This document shows positions 9,188 through 18,258 of a stretch of DNA of 64,000 nt, one piece after another; within the stretch, counting starts at the first letter, position 1; the number at the start of each line of letters is the position of its first letter. The notes beneath the pieces were generated by a model, which was not told the origin of the DNA, did no database searches, and saw nothing but the letters and a program-made list of their open reading frames with translations. Made by a program: the position numbers and the translations under genes. The stretch is from contig NZ_VOSC01000033.1 in NCBI RefSeq assembly GCF_007997385.1, positions 369,999-433,998 of the forward strand. Direction: 5' to 3'. This DNA comes from Seonamhaeicola algicola (GTDB taxonomy: Bacteria > Bacteroidota > Bacteroidia > Flavobacteriales > Flavobacteriaceae).

Positions 9188-10072
9188 ATGAAAGTTGCCA
9201 TTTTTGGACGATACTATAACAAAACAACACCAGCATCAGTTGAAACATTAGTTAACTTTTTAGTTAAAAAAAATATTGATGCCTACATTGAAACGCATTT
9301 TCATGAGCTTATTGCTGTTGAAAATCACAATATAAAAGATTTTAACAACTACAAAACATTTACAGAGTTAGATACTACTTTTGATTTTTTGGTAAGTATT
9401 GGCGGCGATGGTACAATTTTAAGATCAACCATGTTTATTAAAGATTTAGGTATTCCTGTAATTGGTATAAATACAGGGCGTTTAGGTTTTTTAGCAACTA
9501 TTCATGTTGATGAAATTGAAAGCGCCATTCAAAACATAATTGACGGCAAATATAAAATATCTGAAAGAAGTTTATTATCTGTTGAAACTAGCCCTGAAAA
9601 CACCGATATAACATCATTAAACTTTGCTTTAAACGAAGTTTCAGTAAGCAGAAAAAATTCAACATCAATGATAACTGTTGAAACCTATTTAGATGGCGCC
9701 TACCTAAACTCCTATTGGAGTGACGGCCTTATTGTTGCCACACCAACAGGCTCAACAGGCTATTCATTAAGTTGTGGTGGCCCTGTAATAACACCAGGTG
9801 CTAGCAATTTTGTTTTAACACCTATTGCACCACATAATTTAGGAGCAAGACCCCTTGTAATTCCTGATGACACTGAAATTCAATTAAAGGTAGATAGTAG
9901 AGAAGAACAACACTTAATATCATTAGATTCTAGAATTGCAACCCTAGATAATGGCACCATAATAAAAATTAAAAAGGCCAATTTCAAAATAAAAATGATA
10001 GATTTATTGAATGAAAGCTTTTTAAACACCTTACGTAAAAAATTACTTTGGGGAGAAGATAAGCGTAATTAA
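9188..10072 (+). CDS. nadK: NAD kinase
   Basis: A 294-residue enzyme that phosphorylates NAD to NADP. The catalytic GGDGT motif is at residues 72-76, followed by GINTGRLGFLA and the conserved block TPTGSTGYSLSCGGPVITP in the C-terminal domain. Length and motifs are standard for bacterial NAD kinases. It is 27 bases downstream of the CBS-domain gene and upstream of the DUF6089 and uppS genes. It acts in the cytoplasm and sets the NADP pool. MaeB elsewhere in this window is an NADP-dependent enzyme. Confidence 0.96.
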   Translation: MKVAIFGRYYNKTTPASVETLVNFLVKKNIDAYIETHFHELIAVENHNIKDFNNYKTFTELDTTFDFLVSIGGDGTILRSTMFIKDLGIPVIGINTGRLGFLATIHVDEIESAIQNIIDGKYKISERSLLSVETSPENTDITSLNFALNEVSVSRKNSTSMITVETYLDGAYLNSYWSDGLIVATPTGSTGYSLSCGGPVITPGASNFVLTPIAPHNLGARPLVIPDDTEIQLKVDSREEQHLISLDSRIATLDNGTIIKIKKANFKIKMIDLLNESFLNTLRKKLLWGEDKRN

Positions 10073-10157
10073 CCCTATATTTCACAATATTTTACAAGAA
10101 TTACTGTTTAACACTAATACAATTTAGCTCAAATTACAATTGGCTAATCTTATTTAT

Positions 10158-10165
10158 TATATTTG
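10158..10165 (+). promoter_or_regulatory. Candidate -7 box upstream of the DUF6089 gene
   Basis: TATATTTG matches TAnnTTTG and lies 17 bases upstream of the ATG at 10183. No clear TTTG is visible at the -33 position. It would drive the DUF6089-uppS-bamA group. Confidence 0.4.
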
Positions 10166-10182
10166 CAAACTTTTAAACACCT

Positions 10183-10872
10183 ATGAAGCATTTAATAGTA
10201 TTAGTAATTAGTGTTTTAACCATTCATGTAAGTCATGCTCAAATTAATGAAATTGGCATATACGTTGGTGGTAGTAATTTTATTGGAGATTTAGGTTCAA
10301 CCAAATACATTGCCCCTAACGCACCCGCTTTAGGATTTTTGTATAAATGGAATGCTAGCTCAAGACACTCGTGGAGAGCCAGTGTTATATATTCTGATTT
10401 GAAAGCGATGGATGTTGATGCCGATGACCCAAGACGTATTCAAAGAGGCTATGAGTTTGACTCTAACCTACTAGAAGTATCACTTGGTATGGAATTTACC
10501 TTTACCGAGTTTAATTTACATAATGAACGAAAAATAGGCGCACCTTACCTACACACGGGCTTGGTTGCTACTAAATTTGATAATTATTACTATCCGGCTA
10601 ATGGCATTCAAACATCTGAAAATGTTTCTAGCTGGACGTTAGGCATACCCATGACACTTGGGTACAAAGCCACGTTTATTGATAATATTGTAATTGGCGT
10701 TGAAGTTGGTGCACGCTACACCTTTACTGATGAAATTGAAGGTAGCACACCCAGCGAAGCCAGCAACCAACCATATAGGTTTGGTAACATAAATAATAAC
10801 GATTGGTACATGTTTTCTGGTATAACCCTAACCTATACCTTTGGCGAAAACCCATGTTACTGCGTAAACTAA
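10183..10872 (+). CDS. DUF6089 outer-membrane beta-barrel protein
   Basis: A 229-residue protein with a Sec signal peptide (about 1-19, ending SHAQ) followed by alternating beta strands typical of a small outer-membrane barrel. The N-terminal block IGIYVGGSNFIGDLG is the hallmark of the DUF6089 family found in Bacteroidota. It ends only 3 bases before uppS, and bamA overlaps the end of uppS. A single transcript therefore probably carries a barrel protein, the wall lipid carrier synthase and the barrel assembly factor. The last residues (NPCYCVN) carry two cysteines. Its function is unknown. Confidence 0.85.
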   Translation: MKHLIVLVISVLTIHVSHAQINEIGIYVGGSNFIGDLGSTKYIAPNAPALGFLYKWNASSRHSWRASVIYSDLKAMDVDADDPRRIQRGYEFDSNLLEVSLGMEFTFTEFNLHNERKIGAPYLHTGLVATKFDNYYYPANGIQTSENVSSWTLGIPMTLGYKATFIDNIVIGVEVGARYTFTDEIEGSTPSEASNQPYRFGNINNNDWYMFSGITLTYTFGENPCYCVN

Positions 10873-10875
10873 AAA

Positions 10876-11616
10876 ATGAATTTAAAAGAAAGCATACAAA
10901 GCAAAACGCTTCCTAAACACATAGCCATAATTATGGACGGCAATGGCCGTTGGGCAAAAAAACAAGGAATGATGCGTGCTTTCGGGCATGAAAATGGCAC
11001 TAAATCGGTTAGAACAACTGTTGAAAACTGTGCCGAACTTGGCGTACAAAATTTAACCCTTTATGCCTTTTCAACAGAGAACTGGAACCGTCCGAAATTA
11101 GAAGTTCAAGCCTTAATGAAACTATTAATTTCTTCACTAAAAAAAGAAATTAACACACTACAAGACAACAACATAAAACTTTCTGCTATTGGCAATTTAA
11201 GCTTACTACCAACTAAAGTGCACAACGAACTTTTAGAGGTTATAAACAAAACCAAAACCAATACTAGAATGACTTTAACCTTAGCATTAAGCTATGGCTC
11301 TAGAGAAGAATTATTAAATACTGTTAAAGAGATTAGTAATAAAGTTAAAAATAATATAATTTCGCCGGCAGCTATTGACGAATCAATTATAAATGAGCAT
11401 CTTTACACGCATGATTTACCTGATGTAGACCTGCTTATTAGAACCAGTGGCGAGCAGCGCATTAGTAATTTTTTGCTTTGGCAAATTGCATATGCAGAAT
11501 TATATTTTACAGATGTACTATGGCCAGATTTCACAAAAGAACATTTGTATGAAGCTATTATTGAATTTCAAAAAAGAGAAAGAAGATTTGGGAAAACAAG
11601 TGAACAACTTAACTAA
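10876..11616 (+). CDS. uppS: Isoprenyl transferase (undecaprenyl diphosphate synthase)
   Basis: A 246-residue cis-prenyltransferase that extends farnesyl diphosphate to the C55 carrier lipid for peptidoglycan and polysaccharide synthesis. The substrate-binding motif IIMDGNGRWAKKQG gives the catalytic aspartate D21. Later blocks are LTLYAFSTENW, RTSGEQRISNFLLWQ and the terminal FGKT. Length and motifs are standard. The gene starts 3 bases after the DUF6089 gene and its 3' end overlaps the chosen bamA start by 17 bases, which implies coupled translation. Confidence 0.97.
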   Translation: MNLKESIQSKTLPKHIAIIMDGNGRWAKKQGMMRAFGHENGTKSVRTTVENCAELGVQNLTLYAFSTENWNRPKLEVQALMKLLISSLKKEINTLQDNNIKLSAIGNLSLLPTKVHNELLEVINKTKTNTRMTLTLALSYGSREELLNTVKEISNKVKNNIISPAAIDESIINEHLYTHDLPDVDLLIRTSGEQRISNFLLWQIAYAELYFTDVLWPDFTKEHLYEAIIEFQKRERRFGKTSEQLN

Positions 11617-14245
11617 TTATATACCTTATAAAACATACTTAAAGCTCTTATTAATACTACTAACCGTTTCAATAAGTAGCGTTAAATTACAAGCTCAAAA
11701 CCTAGACACCAGTAAAAAATACACTATTGGTGGTATTTCTGTTTTAGGTAATACCAGCTTTAGTGAGCAAACAATTGTAAATTTTTCGGGCTTACGCGAA
11801 GGAAAAGAAATAAATATTCCTGGTGAAGAAATAGGGGCGGCAATAAAAAAACTTTGGGGTACAAAACTTTTTAATAACATTGAAGTTTATGTAAAAAACA
11901 TTGAAAAAGATATAGCTTACCTTGAAATAAGATTAGCCGATTTACCTCAACTTAATGAGCTTAAAGTTAATGGTGTTAAAAAAAGTAAGGTTGAAGAAAT
12001 AATTAAAGACAACAACCTTAAAAAAGGAACAAAAGTTACTGAAAACCTTATAACAAACACTAAAAACTTCCTTACAAAAAAATACAAAAAAGATGGCTTT
12101 TTAAATACTAAAGTACACATTAACACTATTGATGTTACAGATTCTACACAAACATCACGTGTTAATATGGTTTTAAATATTGATAAAGGCGAAAAAGTAA
12201 AAATTAAAGACATAGCTTTTAATGGTAACAATGCTGTAAGTGATAAACAGCTTAGAAAAGCCATGAAAAGCACTAAAAAAATTAATAGACTACGCATTTT
12301 TAAACGTTCTAAGTTTATTGATTCTGCTTATCAAGCCGATTTATCAAGTGCTGTAGATAAAATGAAAGAAAACGGCTATAGAGATGCACGTATCATATCT
12401 GATAGTATTATTTACAACAACGACGGTACAATCTCCTTAAACATTGATGTAAATGAAGGCGAACTTTACACTTTTGGAGACATTAAATTTATAGGAAACA
12501 CCGTATATACAGACAGGCAATTAAGCAACATTCTTCGTATAAGAAAAGGAGATACATACAATGGTGTTTTACTACAAAAACGTATTGCAGACAACTCTAA
12601 ACCCGATGGTAATGATTTAACAAACCTATACCAAAACAACGGATATTTATTTTCTAACATAAGACAAGTTGAAACCAGTGCCGATAACAATGTTATTGAC
12701 ATGGAAATTAGAATTACAGAAGGCAAACCCGCTTATTTTAACAGTGTATCTGTAGTTGGTAATGATAAAACTAATGACCACGTAATTTACAGAACGCTTA
12801 GAACGCGCCCTGGTATGTTATACAGCAAACAAAATGTTGTAAGAACCGTTAGAGAGCTTGGGCAATTAGGCTTTTTTGATGCCCAAGAAATAGCCCCAAA
12901 CTTTAACAACCCAAACCCTGTTGAAGGCACTATAGACATGGAGTACTCTGTAAAAGAAACCGGATCTAGCCAAATAGAGCTACAAGGTGGTTACGGTGGC
13001 GGTGGTTTTATTGGTACTTTGGGGCTGTCTTTTAATAACTTCTCTTTAAAAAATATCTTTAAAAAAGAAGCCTACAAACCAATACCAATGGGCGATGGCC
13101 AACGTTTAGCATTGCGTTTACAAGCCAGTAGATTGTATCAAACATATAGCTTTCAATTTTCTGAACCTTGGCTAGGTGGTAAAAAACCTGTACAGTTTTC
13201 AACATCAATATCACATACAAAACAATTTTCTTTTAATAGTTTTAATGGTAGAGCAGATAAAAGCAGAAGTTTTAACATAACTGGTATTACTTTTGGTTTA
13301 GCAAAACGCTTAACAGTGCCTGATGATTTCTTCACACTATCAAACGCTATTAGCTACCAACGTTATGATTTAAACAACTATAATGTAGGCTTATTTACAT
13401 TTGGCGATGGGTACTCTAATAACTTAGCTTATACTGTTGGTTTAAGTAGAGATAACACTTCTGTAGACCCTATTTTCCCTACAGGTGGTTCTAAATTTTC
13501 AGTAACTGCAAAACTAACATTCCCGTATTCATTAGTAAATGGTGTAGACTACGAAGCTTTAGATGATGAACGTAATGCAAAACAAGACATTATTAATAAT
13601 TTTGGTGCCATAGCATCTCCAACAGTTGAGCAAACGGCAGAATACAATAATGCAGTTAACAGGCAATCTGAAATTGACCAAGAAAAATATAAATGGCTAG
13701 AATTTTACAAAATAAACTTTAGAGGAGAATGGTACAACCAACTAGCAAAAAATTTAGTATTAAGGCCACTTGTTGAGTTTGGATTTTTAGGCGCCTATAA
13801 CAATAACAGAGGTGTTATTCCTTTTGAACGCTTTTTTCTTGGGGGTGATGGTTTAGGCACCTTTACAATAGATGGTAGAGAAGCTGTACAATTACGTGGT
13901 TACCCAAACCAATCACTATCTCCTTTAGACGAACAAACTGGGCAAGCTTCAAGAGACGGTGGTACTATTTACAACAAATTTTCATTAGAGTTACGTTACC
14001 CAATTACCTTAAAAGCATCAGCCAAAATTTACGGTTTAGCTTTTATTGAAGGCGGAAACTCTTTTAATAATTTTAGAGATTTCAGTCCGTTTGATATAAA
14101 ACGTTCTGCTGGTTTAGGTGTTAGAATTTTTATGCCTGCCTTTGGTTTATTAGGTATAGATTTTGGTCATGGATTTGACGCTCTTCCTGGGTTAACAGAG
14201 AAAAATGGTTGGGAAACACACTTCATAATTGGTCAGCAATTTTAA
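11600..14245 (+). CDS. bamA: Outer membrane protein assembly factor BamA
   Basis: About 881 residues: a signal peptide (hydrophobic LKLLLILLTVSISS, cleavage after LQAQ), tandem POTRA domains over roughly residues 40-430, and a C-terminal 16-strand barrel with the conserved LRGYP motif near the FFLGGDGLGTF block. It folds and inserts outer-membrane barrels such as SprA and the PorP proteins of this window. The reading frame is open to an ATG at 11447 deep inside uppS, but that would add 51 unrelated residues before the signal peptide. I chose the GTG at 11600, which overlaps uppS by 17 bases. The downstream ompH/skp genes are its functional partners. Confidence 0.95.
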   Translation: MNNLTNYIPYKTYLKLLLILLTVSISSVKLQAQNLDTSKKYTIGGISVLGNTSFSEQTIVNFSGLREGKEINIPGEEIGAAIKKLWGTKLFNNIEVYVKNIEKDIAYLEIRLADLPQLNELKVNGVKKSKVEEIIKDNNLKKGTKVTENLITNTKNFLTKKYKKDGFLNTKVHINTIDVTDSTQTSRVNMVLNIDKGEKVKIKDIAFNGNNAVSDKQLRKAMKSTKKINRLRIFKRSKFIDSAYQADLSSAVDKMKENGYRDARIISDSIIYNNDGTISLNIDVNEGELYTFGDIKFIGNTVYTDRQLSNILRIRKGDTYNGVLLQKRIADNSKPDGNDLTNLYQNNGYLFSNIRQVETSADNNVIDMEIRITEGKPAYFNSVSVVGNDKTNDHVIYRTLRTRPGMLYSKQNVVRTVRELGQLGFFDAQEIAPNFNNPNPVEGTIDMEYSVKETGSSQIELQGGYGGGGFIGTLGLSFNNFSLKNIFKKEAYKPIPMGDGQRLALRLQASRLYQTYSFQFSEPWLGGKKPVQFSTSISHTKQFSFNSFNGRADKSRSFNITGITFGLAKRLTVPDDFFTLSNAISYQRYDLNNYNVGLFTFGDGYSNNLAYTVGLSRDNTSVDPIFPTGGSKFSVTAKLTFPYSLVNGVDYEALDDERNAKQDIINNFGAIASPTVEQTAEYNNAVNRQSEIDQEKYKWLEFYKINFRGEWYNQLAKNLVLRPLVEFGFLGAYNNNRGVIPFERFFLGGDGLGTFTIDGREAVQLRGYPNQSLSPLDEQTGQASRDGGTIYNKFSLELRYPITLKASAKIYGLAFIEGGNSFNNFRDFSPFDIKRSAGLGVRIFMPAFGLLGIDFGHGFDALPGLTEKNGWETHFIIGQQF

Positions 14246-14329
14246 CCCTAAAATAGTTTTGGCACGATATTTTCTAATAACAGTTTGATGTTTTGCAAAA
14301 GAATTAAAATTTTTACAATTAAAATTCGT

Positions 14330-14337
14330 TAATTTTG
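14330..14337 (+). promoter_or_regulatory. Candidate -7 box for the first ompH gene
   Basis: TAATTTTG fits TAnnTTTG and overlaps the TTG at 14335 that opens the longest ORF, which argues against that TTG as a start. The implied transcription start is close to 14341. No good -33 element is seen. Confidence 0.35.
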
Positions 14338-14370
14338 AAGATGTTATTCAATTTTAAAAAAACAAACAGG

Positions 14371-15369
14371 ATGCAAAACAAAGTTCTTTATTTACTGATA
14401 TTGGTTTTACTAAGCTTATCTTTAAACGCACAACGTGGCGTAAGAGTTGCCTATGTAGACACTGAGTATATTTTAGAAAATGTTCCTGAATACCAAGAAG
14501 CCTTAGCTCAATTAAATCAAAAAGCTGATAGCTGGAAAAACGAAATTCAAGAAAAACTTAGTGCTATTGAGCAAAAACGCAAAAATTTAAGCAATGAAAA
14601 AGCACTTTTAACAAAAGAGCTTATTGATGAGCGTGAAGAAGATATTTTCTTTGAAGAAAAAGAAATTTTAGACTATCAGCAAAAACGTTTTGGACCAAAT
14701 GGCGATTTGTTTATTCAGCAAAAACAGCTTATGCAACCCGTTCAAGACCAAATTTTTGCCGCAGTACAAGATATAGCTTCAAGCAGAAAGTATGACTTCA
14801 TTTTTGATAAATCATCAAACGGTACAATGCTATTTTCAAACAAAGTATTAGATGTAAGCGAAACCGTAATACGAAGCATAACAAGAACCTCTAAAAGAAC
14901 TCAAGCACAATCTAAAGCTGAACGAAAAGCAGCTAAAGATGAAACGTTAGTGCCTGAAATAAATTTAGAACAAGAAGCAAGAGCAAAAGCATTAGAAGAA
15001 AAGAAAAAAGAACGCGAAAGTGCTATTGAAAAAGCAAGACAAGAAAAACTTGCCGCAAGAGAAGCCAAAGTTAAAGCTGCTGAAGAAAGACGTCAAAAAA
15101 TATTAGCTGAACGCGAAAAGGCTAAACAAGATAAATTAAACGCTAAAGACAACTCTGCAGATAAAACTGAAGCAGAAAAAGCAACAAGCGGTAAAACTGA
15201 AACCAAAACAAGAGAACAGTTAATAGAAGAAAACAGGCAAAAAAAATTAGCCGAAAGAGAAGCTAGAAAAAAAGCATTAGAAGAAAAGAAAAAACAAATA
15301 TTAGAAGAACGTAAAAAAGCGTTAGAAGAACGCCAAAAACAAAACGATAGTATAAACCAAAACAAATAA
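14371..15369 (+). CDS. OmpH/Skp family periplasmic chaperone with long charged C-terminal extension
   Basis: About 332 residues: a signal peptide (MQNKVLYLLILVLLSLSLNAQ), an OmpH/Skp domain (about 25-175, with VAYVDTEYILENVPEYQEAL and the DFIFDKSS block), and a tail of about 150 residues rich in K, E, R and A (repeats of ARKKALEEKKK type) likely to form a long helix or coiled coil. Skp proteins hold unfolded outer-membrane proteins in the periplasm. The longest ORF starts at a TTG at 14335, and an ATG at 14341 is also possible. I chose the ATG at 14371 because it starts a clean signal peptide. It follows bamA and precedes a second, shorter ompH. Confidence 0.88.
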   Translation: MQNKVLYLLILVLLSLSLNAQRGVRVAYVDTEYILENVPEYQEALAQLNQKADSWKNEIQEKLSAIEQKRKNLSNEKALLTKELIDEREEDIFFEEKEILDYQQKRFGPNGDLFIQQKQLMQPVQDQIFAAVQDIASSRKYDFIFDKSSNGTMLFSNKVLDVSETVIRSITRTSKRTQAQSKAERKAAKDETLVPEINLEQEARAKALEEKKKERESAIEKARQEKLAAREAKVKAAEERRQKILAEREKAKQDKLNAKDNSADKTEAEKATSGKTETKTREQLIEENRQKKLAEREARKKALEEKKKQILEERKKALEERQKQNDSINQNK

Positions 15370-15398
15370 TTTTATAACACATTAATACAATTTAGAAA

Positions 15399-15908
15399 AT
15401 GATGAAACACTTAAAAACTATTTTATTAGCAACGGCCGTATGTATAGGGAGTATTAGTTTTTCGCAAGCACAAAGTAAAGTTGCCCACATAAATACTCAA
15501 GAGTTAATTGCCGCAATGCCTGCAATGAAAAATGCTCAAAAAGAGCTTGAAGCTTTACAAAAAACTTATCAAACAGATTACCAAGCTTCTGTTACAGAGT
15601 TTCAAAACAAAGTAAAACAATACGAAGCTGAAGCTGCCACTAAAACCGATGAAGAGAATGCTAAAAGAGGGCAAGAAATTCAAGCAATGCAACAAAACAT
15701 TCAGCAATTTCAAGCAGATGCAGCTCAAAATATTGATAAAAAACGTGTAGATTTATTACAACCTATTACTGAGAAAGCAAAAGCTGCTATATTAAAAGTA
15801 GCAAGAGCTCAAGGGTATGATTACGTTTTAGACTCATCTGTTGGTGTTACTATTTTAGCCGATGGTAAAAACTTATTAGATGACGTAAAGAAAGAATTAG
15901 GCCTATAA
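15399..15908 (+). CDS. OmpH/Skp family periplasmic chaperone (short form)
   Basis: A 169-residue protein with a signal peptide (about 1-24, ending FSQA) and a complete OmpH/Skp domain: VAHINTQELIAAMPAMKNAQ, a central coiled-coil arm (about 45-120) and the YDYVLDSS block near the end. It has the usual length of Skp, unlike the longer paralogue 29 bases upstream. Two tandem OmpH genes behind bamA are common in flavobacteria. A strong terminator follows. It is expected to act as a trimeric holdase for outer-membrane proteins in the periplasm. Confidence 0.93.
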   Translation: MMKHLKTILLATAVCIGSISFSQAQSKVAHINTQELIAAMPAMKNAQKELEALQKTYQTDYQASVTEFQNKVKQYEAEAATKTDEENAKRGQEIQAMQQNIQQFQADAAQNIDKKRVDLLQPITEKAKAAILKVARAQGYDYVLDSSVGVTILADGKNLLDDVKKELGL

Positions 15909-15930
15909 CAAAACCTTGTTTGAACAAACT

Positions 15931-15960
15931 AAAAGCAGCTTTTAATAGCTGCTTTTTTTT
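15931..15960 (+). terminator. Terminator after the ompH pair
   Basis: The stem AAAAGCAGCT/AGCTGCTTTT (15931-15940 with 15947-15956) has a 6-base loop and runs into a tract of nine T. It ends the bamA-ompH-ompH transcript before murI. Confidence 0.88.
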
Positions 15961-16029
15961 TGTTTACTTTTAAACAAAACAACCCCTAATTAGCATTTAT
16001 TTTAATAAATTTATTATAAATTGAACCCT

Positions 16030-16806
16030 ATGAGCAAACAACCTATTGGCATTTTTGATTCGGGTGTTGGAGGCACATCTATTTGGAAAGAAATACATAA
16101 ACTTTTACCAAATGAAAACACTATTTATTTAGCTGATAGTATTAATGCGCCTTACGGGCCAAAGGGAAAAGAAGCCATTACCAAACTCTCTATTAAAAAT
16201 ACAGAGTTGCTATTAAAAAAAGGTTGTAAAATAATTGTTGTTGCTTGCAACACGGCAACAACTAATGCCATAGATTATTTAAGAAACACCTATAACATAC
16301 CTTTTATTGGTATTGAACCTGCAATTAAACCCGCAGCTTTACAAACCAAAAATAATGCTGTTGGTATTTTAGCAACTCAGGGTACGTTAAGTAGTGAACT
16401 GTTTTCAAAAACAGCAGGTAAATTTGCTAGCCATATAAAAGTAATTGAACAAGTTGGTGAAGGTTTGGTTGATTTAATTGAAAACGGCAAACTACACTCA
16501 AATGAAATGACAGCGCTTTTAAAACTATACTTAAAACCAATGATACAGGCTAATATTGATTATTTGGTTTTAGGCTGTACACATTACCCGTATTTAATGC
16601 CACAGCTTATAAAACTACTACCAAAACACGTGAAAATTATAGATTCTGGTGAGGCGGTAGCTAAACAAACTAAAGCTGTTTTAACGCGTTTAGACCTGTT
16701 AAATTATGAAAAAAACACTGCTAATACGTTTTACACCAATGGTAATTTAGAGGTTTTAAAATTACTTTTAGAAAAAGATTACAACCTTAATTATTTAGAT
16801 TTTTAG
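16030..16806 (+). CDS. murI: Glutamate racemase
   Basis: A 258-residue enzyme that makes D-glutamate for peptidoglycan. Motifs are IGIFDSGVGG (substrate-binding aspartate and serine), the first catalytic cysteine in VVACNTATTNA, and the second in LGCTHYPYL, with the histidine beside it. The ORF opens at a TTG at 16021. I chose the ATG nine bases later, which gives the usual short lead MSKQPIGIFDSG. It stands after a terminator, so it is probably transcribed on its own, and it converges with the carbonic anhydrase gene over a repeat-like element. Confidence 0.96.
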   Translation: MSKQPIGIFDSGVGGTSIWKEIHKLLPNENTIYLADSINAPYGPKGKEAITKLSIKNTELLLKKGCKIIVVACNTATTNAIDYLRNTYNIPFIGIEPAIKPAALQTKNNAVGILATQGTLSSELFSKTAGKFASHIKVIEQVGEGLVDLIENGKLHSNEMTALLKLYLKPMIQANIDYLVLGCTHYPYLMPQLIKLLPKHVKIIDSGEAVAKQTKAVLTRLDLLNYEKNTANTFYTNGNLEVLKLLLEKDYNLNYLDF

Positions 16807-16905
16807 TGGCTTTTGCGTTAGCGATTGAACGGTTTGTTTGAAATCCTTTTTGCTTTTTCGCAAAAAGATTGAGTAGTGAAAGCGCGACCCTTGGGTAACG
16901 CCCAA
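16807..16905. repeat. REP-like palindromic intergenic element
   Basis: The whole gap between the convergent murI and carbonic anhydrase genes is one structured element. GCGTTA at 16815-16820 is mirrored by TAACGC at 16896-16901. An inner perfect stem CTTTTTGC/GCAAAAAG (16846-16853 with 16860-16867) encloses a 6-base loop. The rest (GCGATTGAACGG, then GATTGAG, GAAAGCGCGACCC) is more GC-rich than the surrounding gaps and includes an imperfect direct repeat of GATTGA. I recall similar elements from other flavobacterial genomes. There is only one copy here, so the repeat nature cannot be shown from the window. Confidence 0.55.
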
Positions 16906-17421
16906 TTACTCTTTAAACCAGCTAGAATATTTTATATAAGCTTCTGCTATACGGTTAATTTCACCCGAAATAAGTTCTTTGCTAATATCTTTTATTTTTT
17001 TAGCGGGCACACCTGCATATATGCTACCCCCTTCCACTTTAGTGTTTTGAGTTATAACAGCACCAGCTGCTATTATAGTATTACTTTCAACAACACAACC
17101 ATCCATAATAATGGCGCCCATGCCAACCAAAACATTATCATGTATTGTACAACCGTGCACCAATGCATTGTGGCCAATAGACACATTATTACCAATGGTG
17201 GTTGGCGCTTTTTCAAAAGTGCCATGAATAACGGCGCCGTCTTGTACATTAACTTTATTGCCCATTTTTATAAAATTGACATCGCCACGAACAACGGCGC
17301 TAAACCAAACACTACATTGGGCGCCCATAATAACATCGCCAACAATAGTGGCATTTGGCGCTACAAAACAATCTTGGGGTATTTGAGGTGTTTTACCTCT
17401 TACTGGTAATATTACTGGCAT
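16906..17421 (-). CDS. Gamma-class carbonic anhydrase family protein
   Basis: A 171-residue left-handed beta-helix protein with hexapeptide repeats over nearly its whole length. Three histidines, H66 (AVIHGT), H84 and H89 (SIGHNALVHGC), have the spacing of the metal ligands in gamma carbonic anhydrases. The protein is trimeric in known members and lies in the cytoplasm, as no signal peptide is present. Many bacterial members (YrdA/PaaY type) have unproven or weak carbonic anhydrase activity, so the reaction is inferred. The gene converges with murI and is followed upstream by the LytTR regulator on the same strand. Confidence 0.9.
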   Translation of the reverse strand: MPVILPVRGKTPQIPQDCFVAPNATIVGDVIMGAQCSVWFSAVVRGDVNFIKMGNKVNVQDGAVIHGTFEKAPTTIGNNVSIGHNALVHGCTIHDNVLVGMGAIIMDGCVVESNTIIAAGAVITQNTKVEGGSIYAGVPAKKIKDISKELISGEINRIAEAYIKYSSWFKE

Positions 17422-17504
17422 AACTTCATTTTATTTTATTGGTGTTTAAACGGGCATAGATATATTATTATTTTCTGTTATTTAAGATATGGTAAATGAC
17501 TGTA

Positions 17505-18239
17505 TTACTTAAAATAAGCTAGTAAACTGGCTTTTTTTGAAGCTGACACTATAATTTCTTGTCCGTTACTTAAAATAACACTTCCACCCTTTCCTTTTAC
17601 ATATTTTACTACTTCTTTTACATTTACCAAGTAGCTTTTATGTACTCTTACAAAGCTAGAATTGTTTAAAGCTTCTTCAAAATATTTAAGTGTTTTACTT
17701 ACTATTTTCTTTTTACTGTTATTTAAATGAATTTCGGTATAATTATCATCGGCTTTACAAAATAGAATATCTTGAGTGTTTAAAACCTCAAAGCCATCTA
17801 ACTGCGGGATGGTTATTTTACCTTCAACACTATTTGTTTTTGGTACCAAAACCTGATCTTGTAAGGCGTTTTCTTTAATCTTAATATCTGTTACATAATC
17901 TACAGCTTTTATAAGCTCATCAATTGAAATAGGTTTCATTAAGTAATAAGATGCATGGGCATTTAGAGCATCAATGGCATAATGATTATAGGCTGTTACA
18001 AAAACAGTTTCAAAATTTACACTGCCTAATTTATCTAATAAATCAAAGGCATTACCATAGGGCATTTCAACATCTAAAAAAACCACATCTAGTTGGTTGT
18101 TTCTAATTAAAATTAAAGCTTCATCAATATTTTCAGCTTCACCTAAAACGGTAACATTTGGGCAGTATTTATTTAGATAACTTTTTAAAATATCTCTACT
18201 AGTTTGTTCATCTTCAACTATAATAGCGTTTAGTTTCAT
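17505..18239 (-). CDS. LytTR family DNA-binding response regulator
   Basis: A 244-residue regulator. The receiver domain (about 1-120) has the acidic pocket at E9-E11, the phospho-acceptor D56 in VVFLDVEMP and the conserved lysine in YLMKPIS. The LytTR DNA-binding domain (about 140-244) includes FVRVHKSYLVN and the terminal SASKKASLLAYF. It lies 19 bases downstream of a sensor histidine kinase on the same strand, so the two form a two-component pair of the LytS/LytT type. Its targets cannot be predicted from the sequence. Confidence 0.94.
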   Translation of the reverse strand: MKLNAIIVEDEQTSRDILKSYLNKYCPNVTVLGEAENIDEALILIRNNQLDVVFLDVEMPYGNAFDLLDKLGSVNFETVFVTAYNHYAIDALNAHASYYLMKPISIDELIKAVDYVTDIKIKENALQDQVLVPKTNSVEGKITIPQLDGFEVLNTQDILFCKADDNYTEIHLNNSKKKIVSKTLKYFEEALNNSSFVRVHKSYLVNVKEVVKYVKGKGGSVILSNGQEIIVSASKKASLLAYFK

Positions 18240-18258
18240 GGGTGTTTTGTTTGTGGCT

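Noticed and set aside
11447..11599. Long N-terminal extension of BamA inside uppS
   Set aside because: The extra 51 residues are a frame-shifted reading of uppS, lie before the signal peptide and look unlike any Bam domain. The GTG at 11600 is the better start.
16876..17409. A 177-codon plus-strand ORF opposite the carbonic anhydrase gene
   Set aside because: It is antisense to a clear gamma carbonic anhydrase whose hexapeptide repeats set the frame. Its product has no family features and would begin inside the REP-like element.
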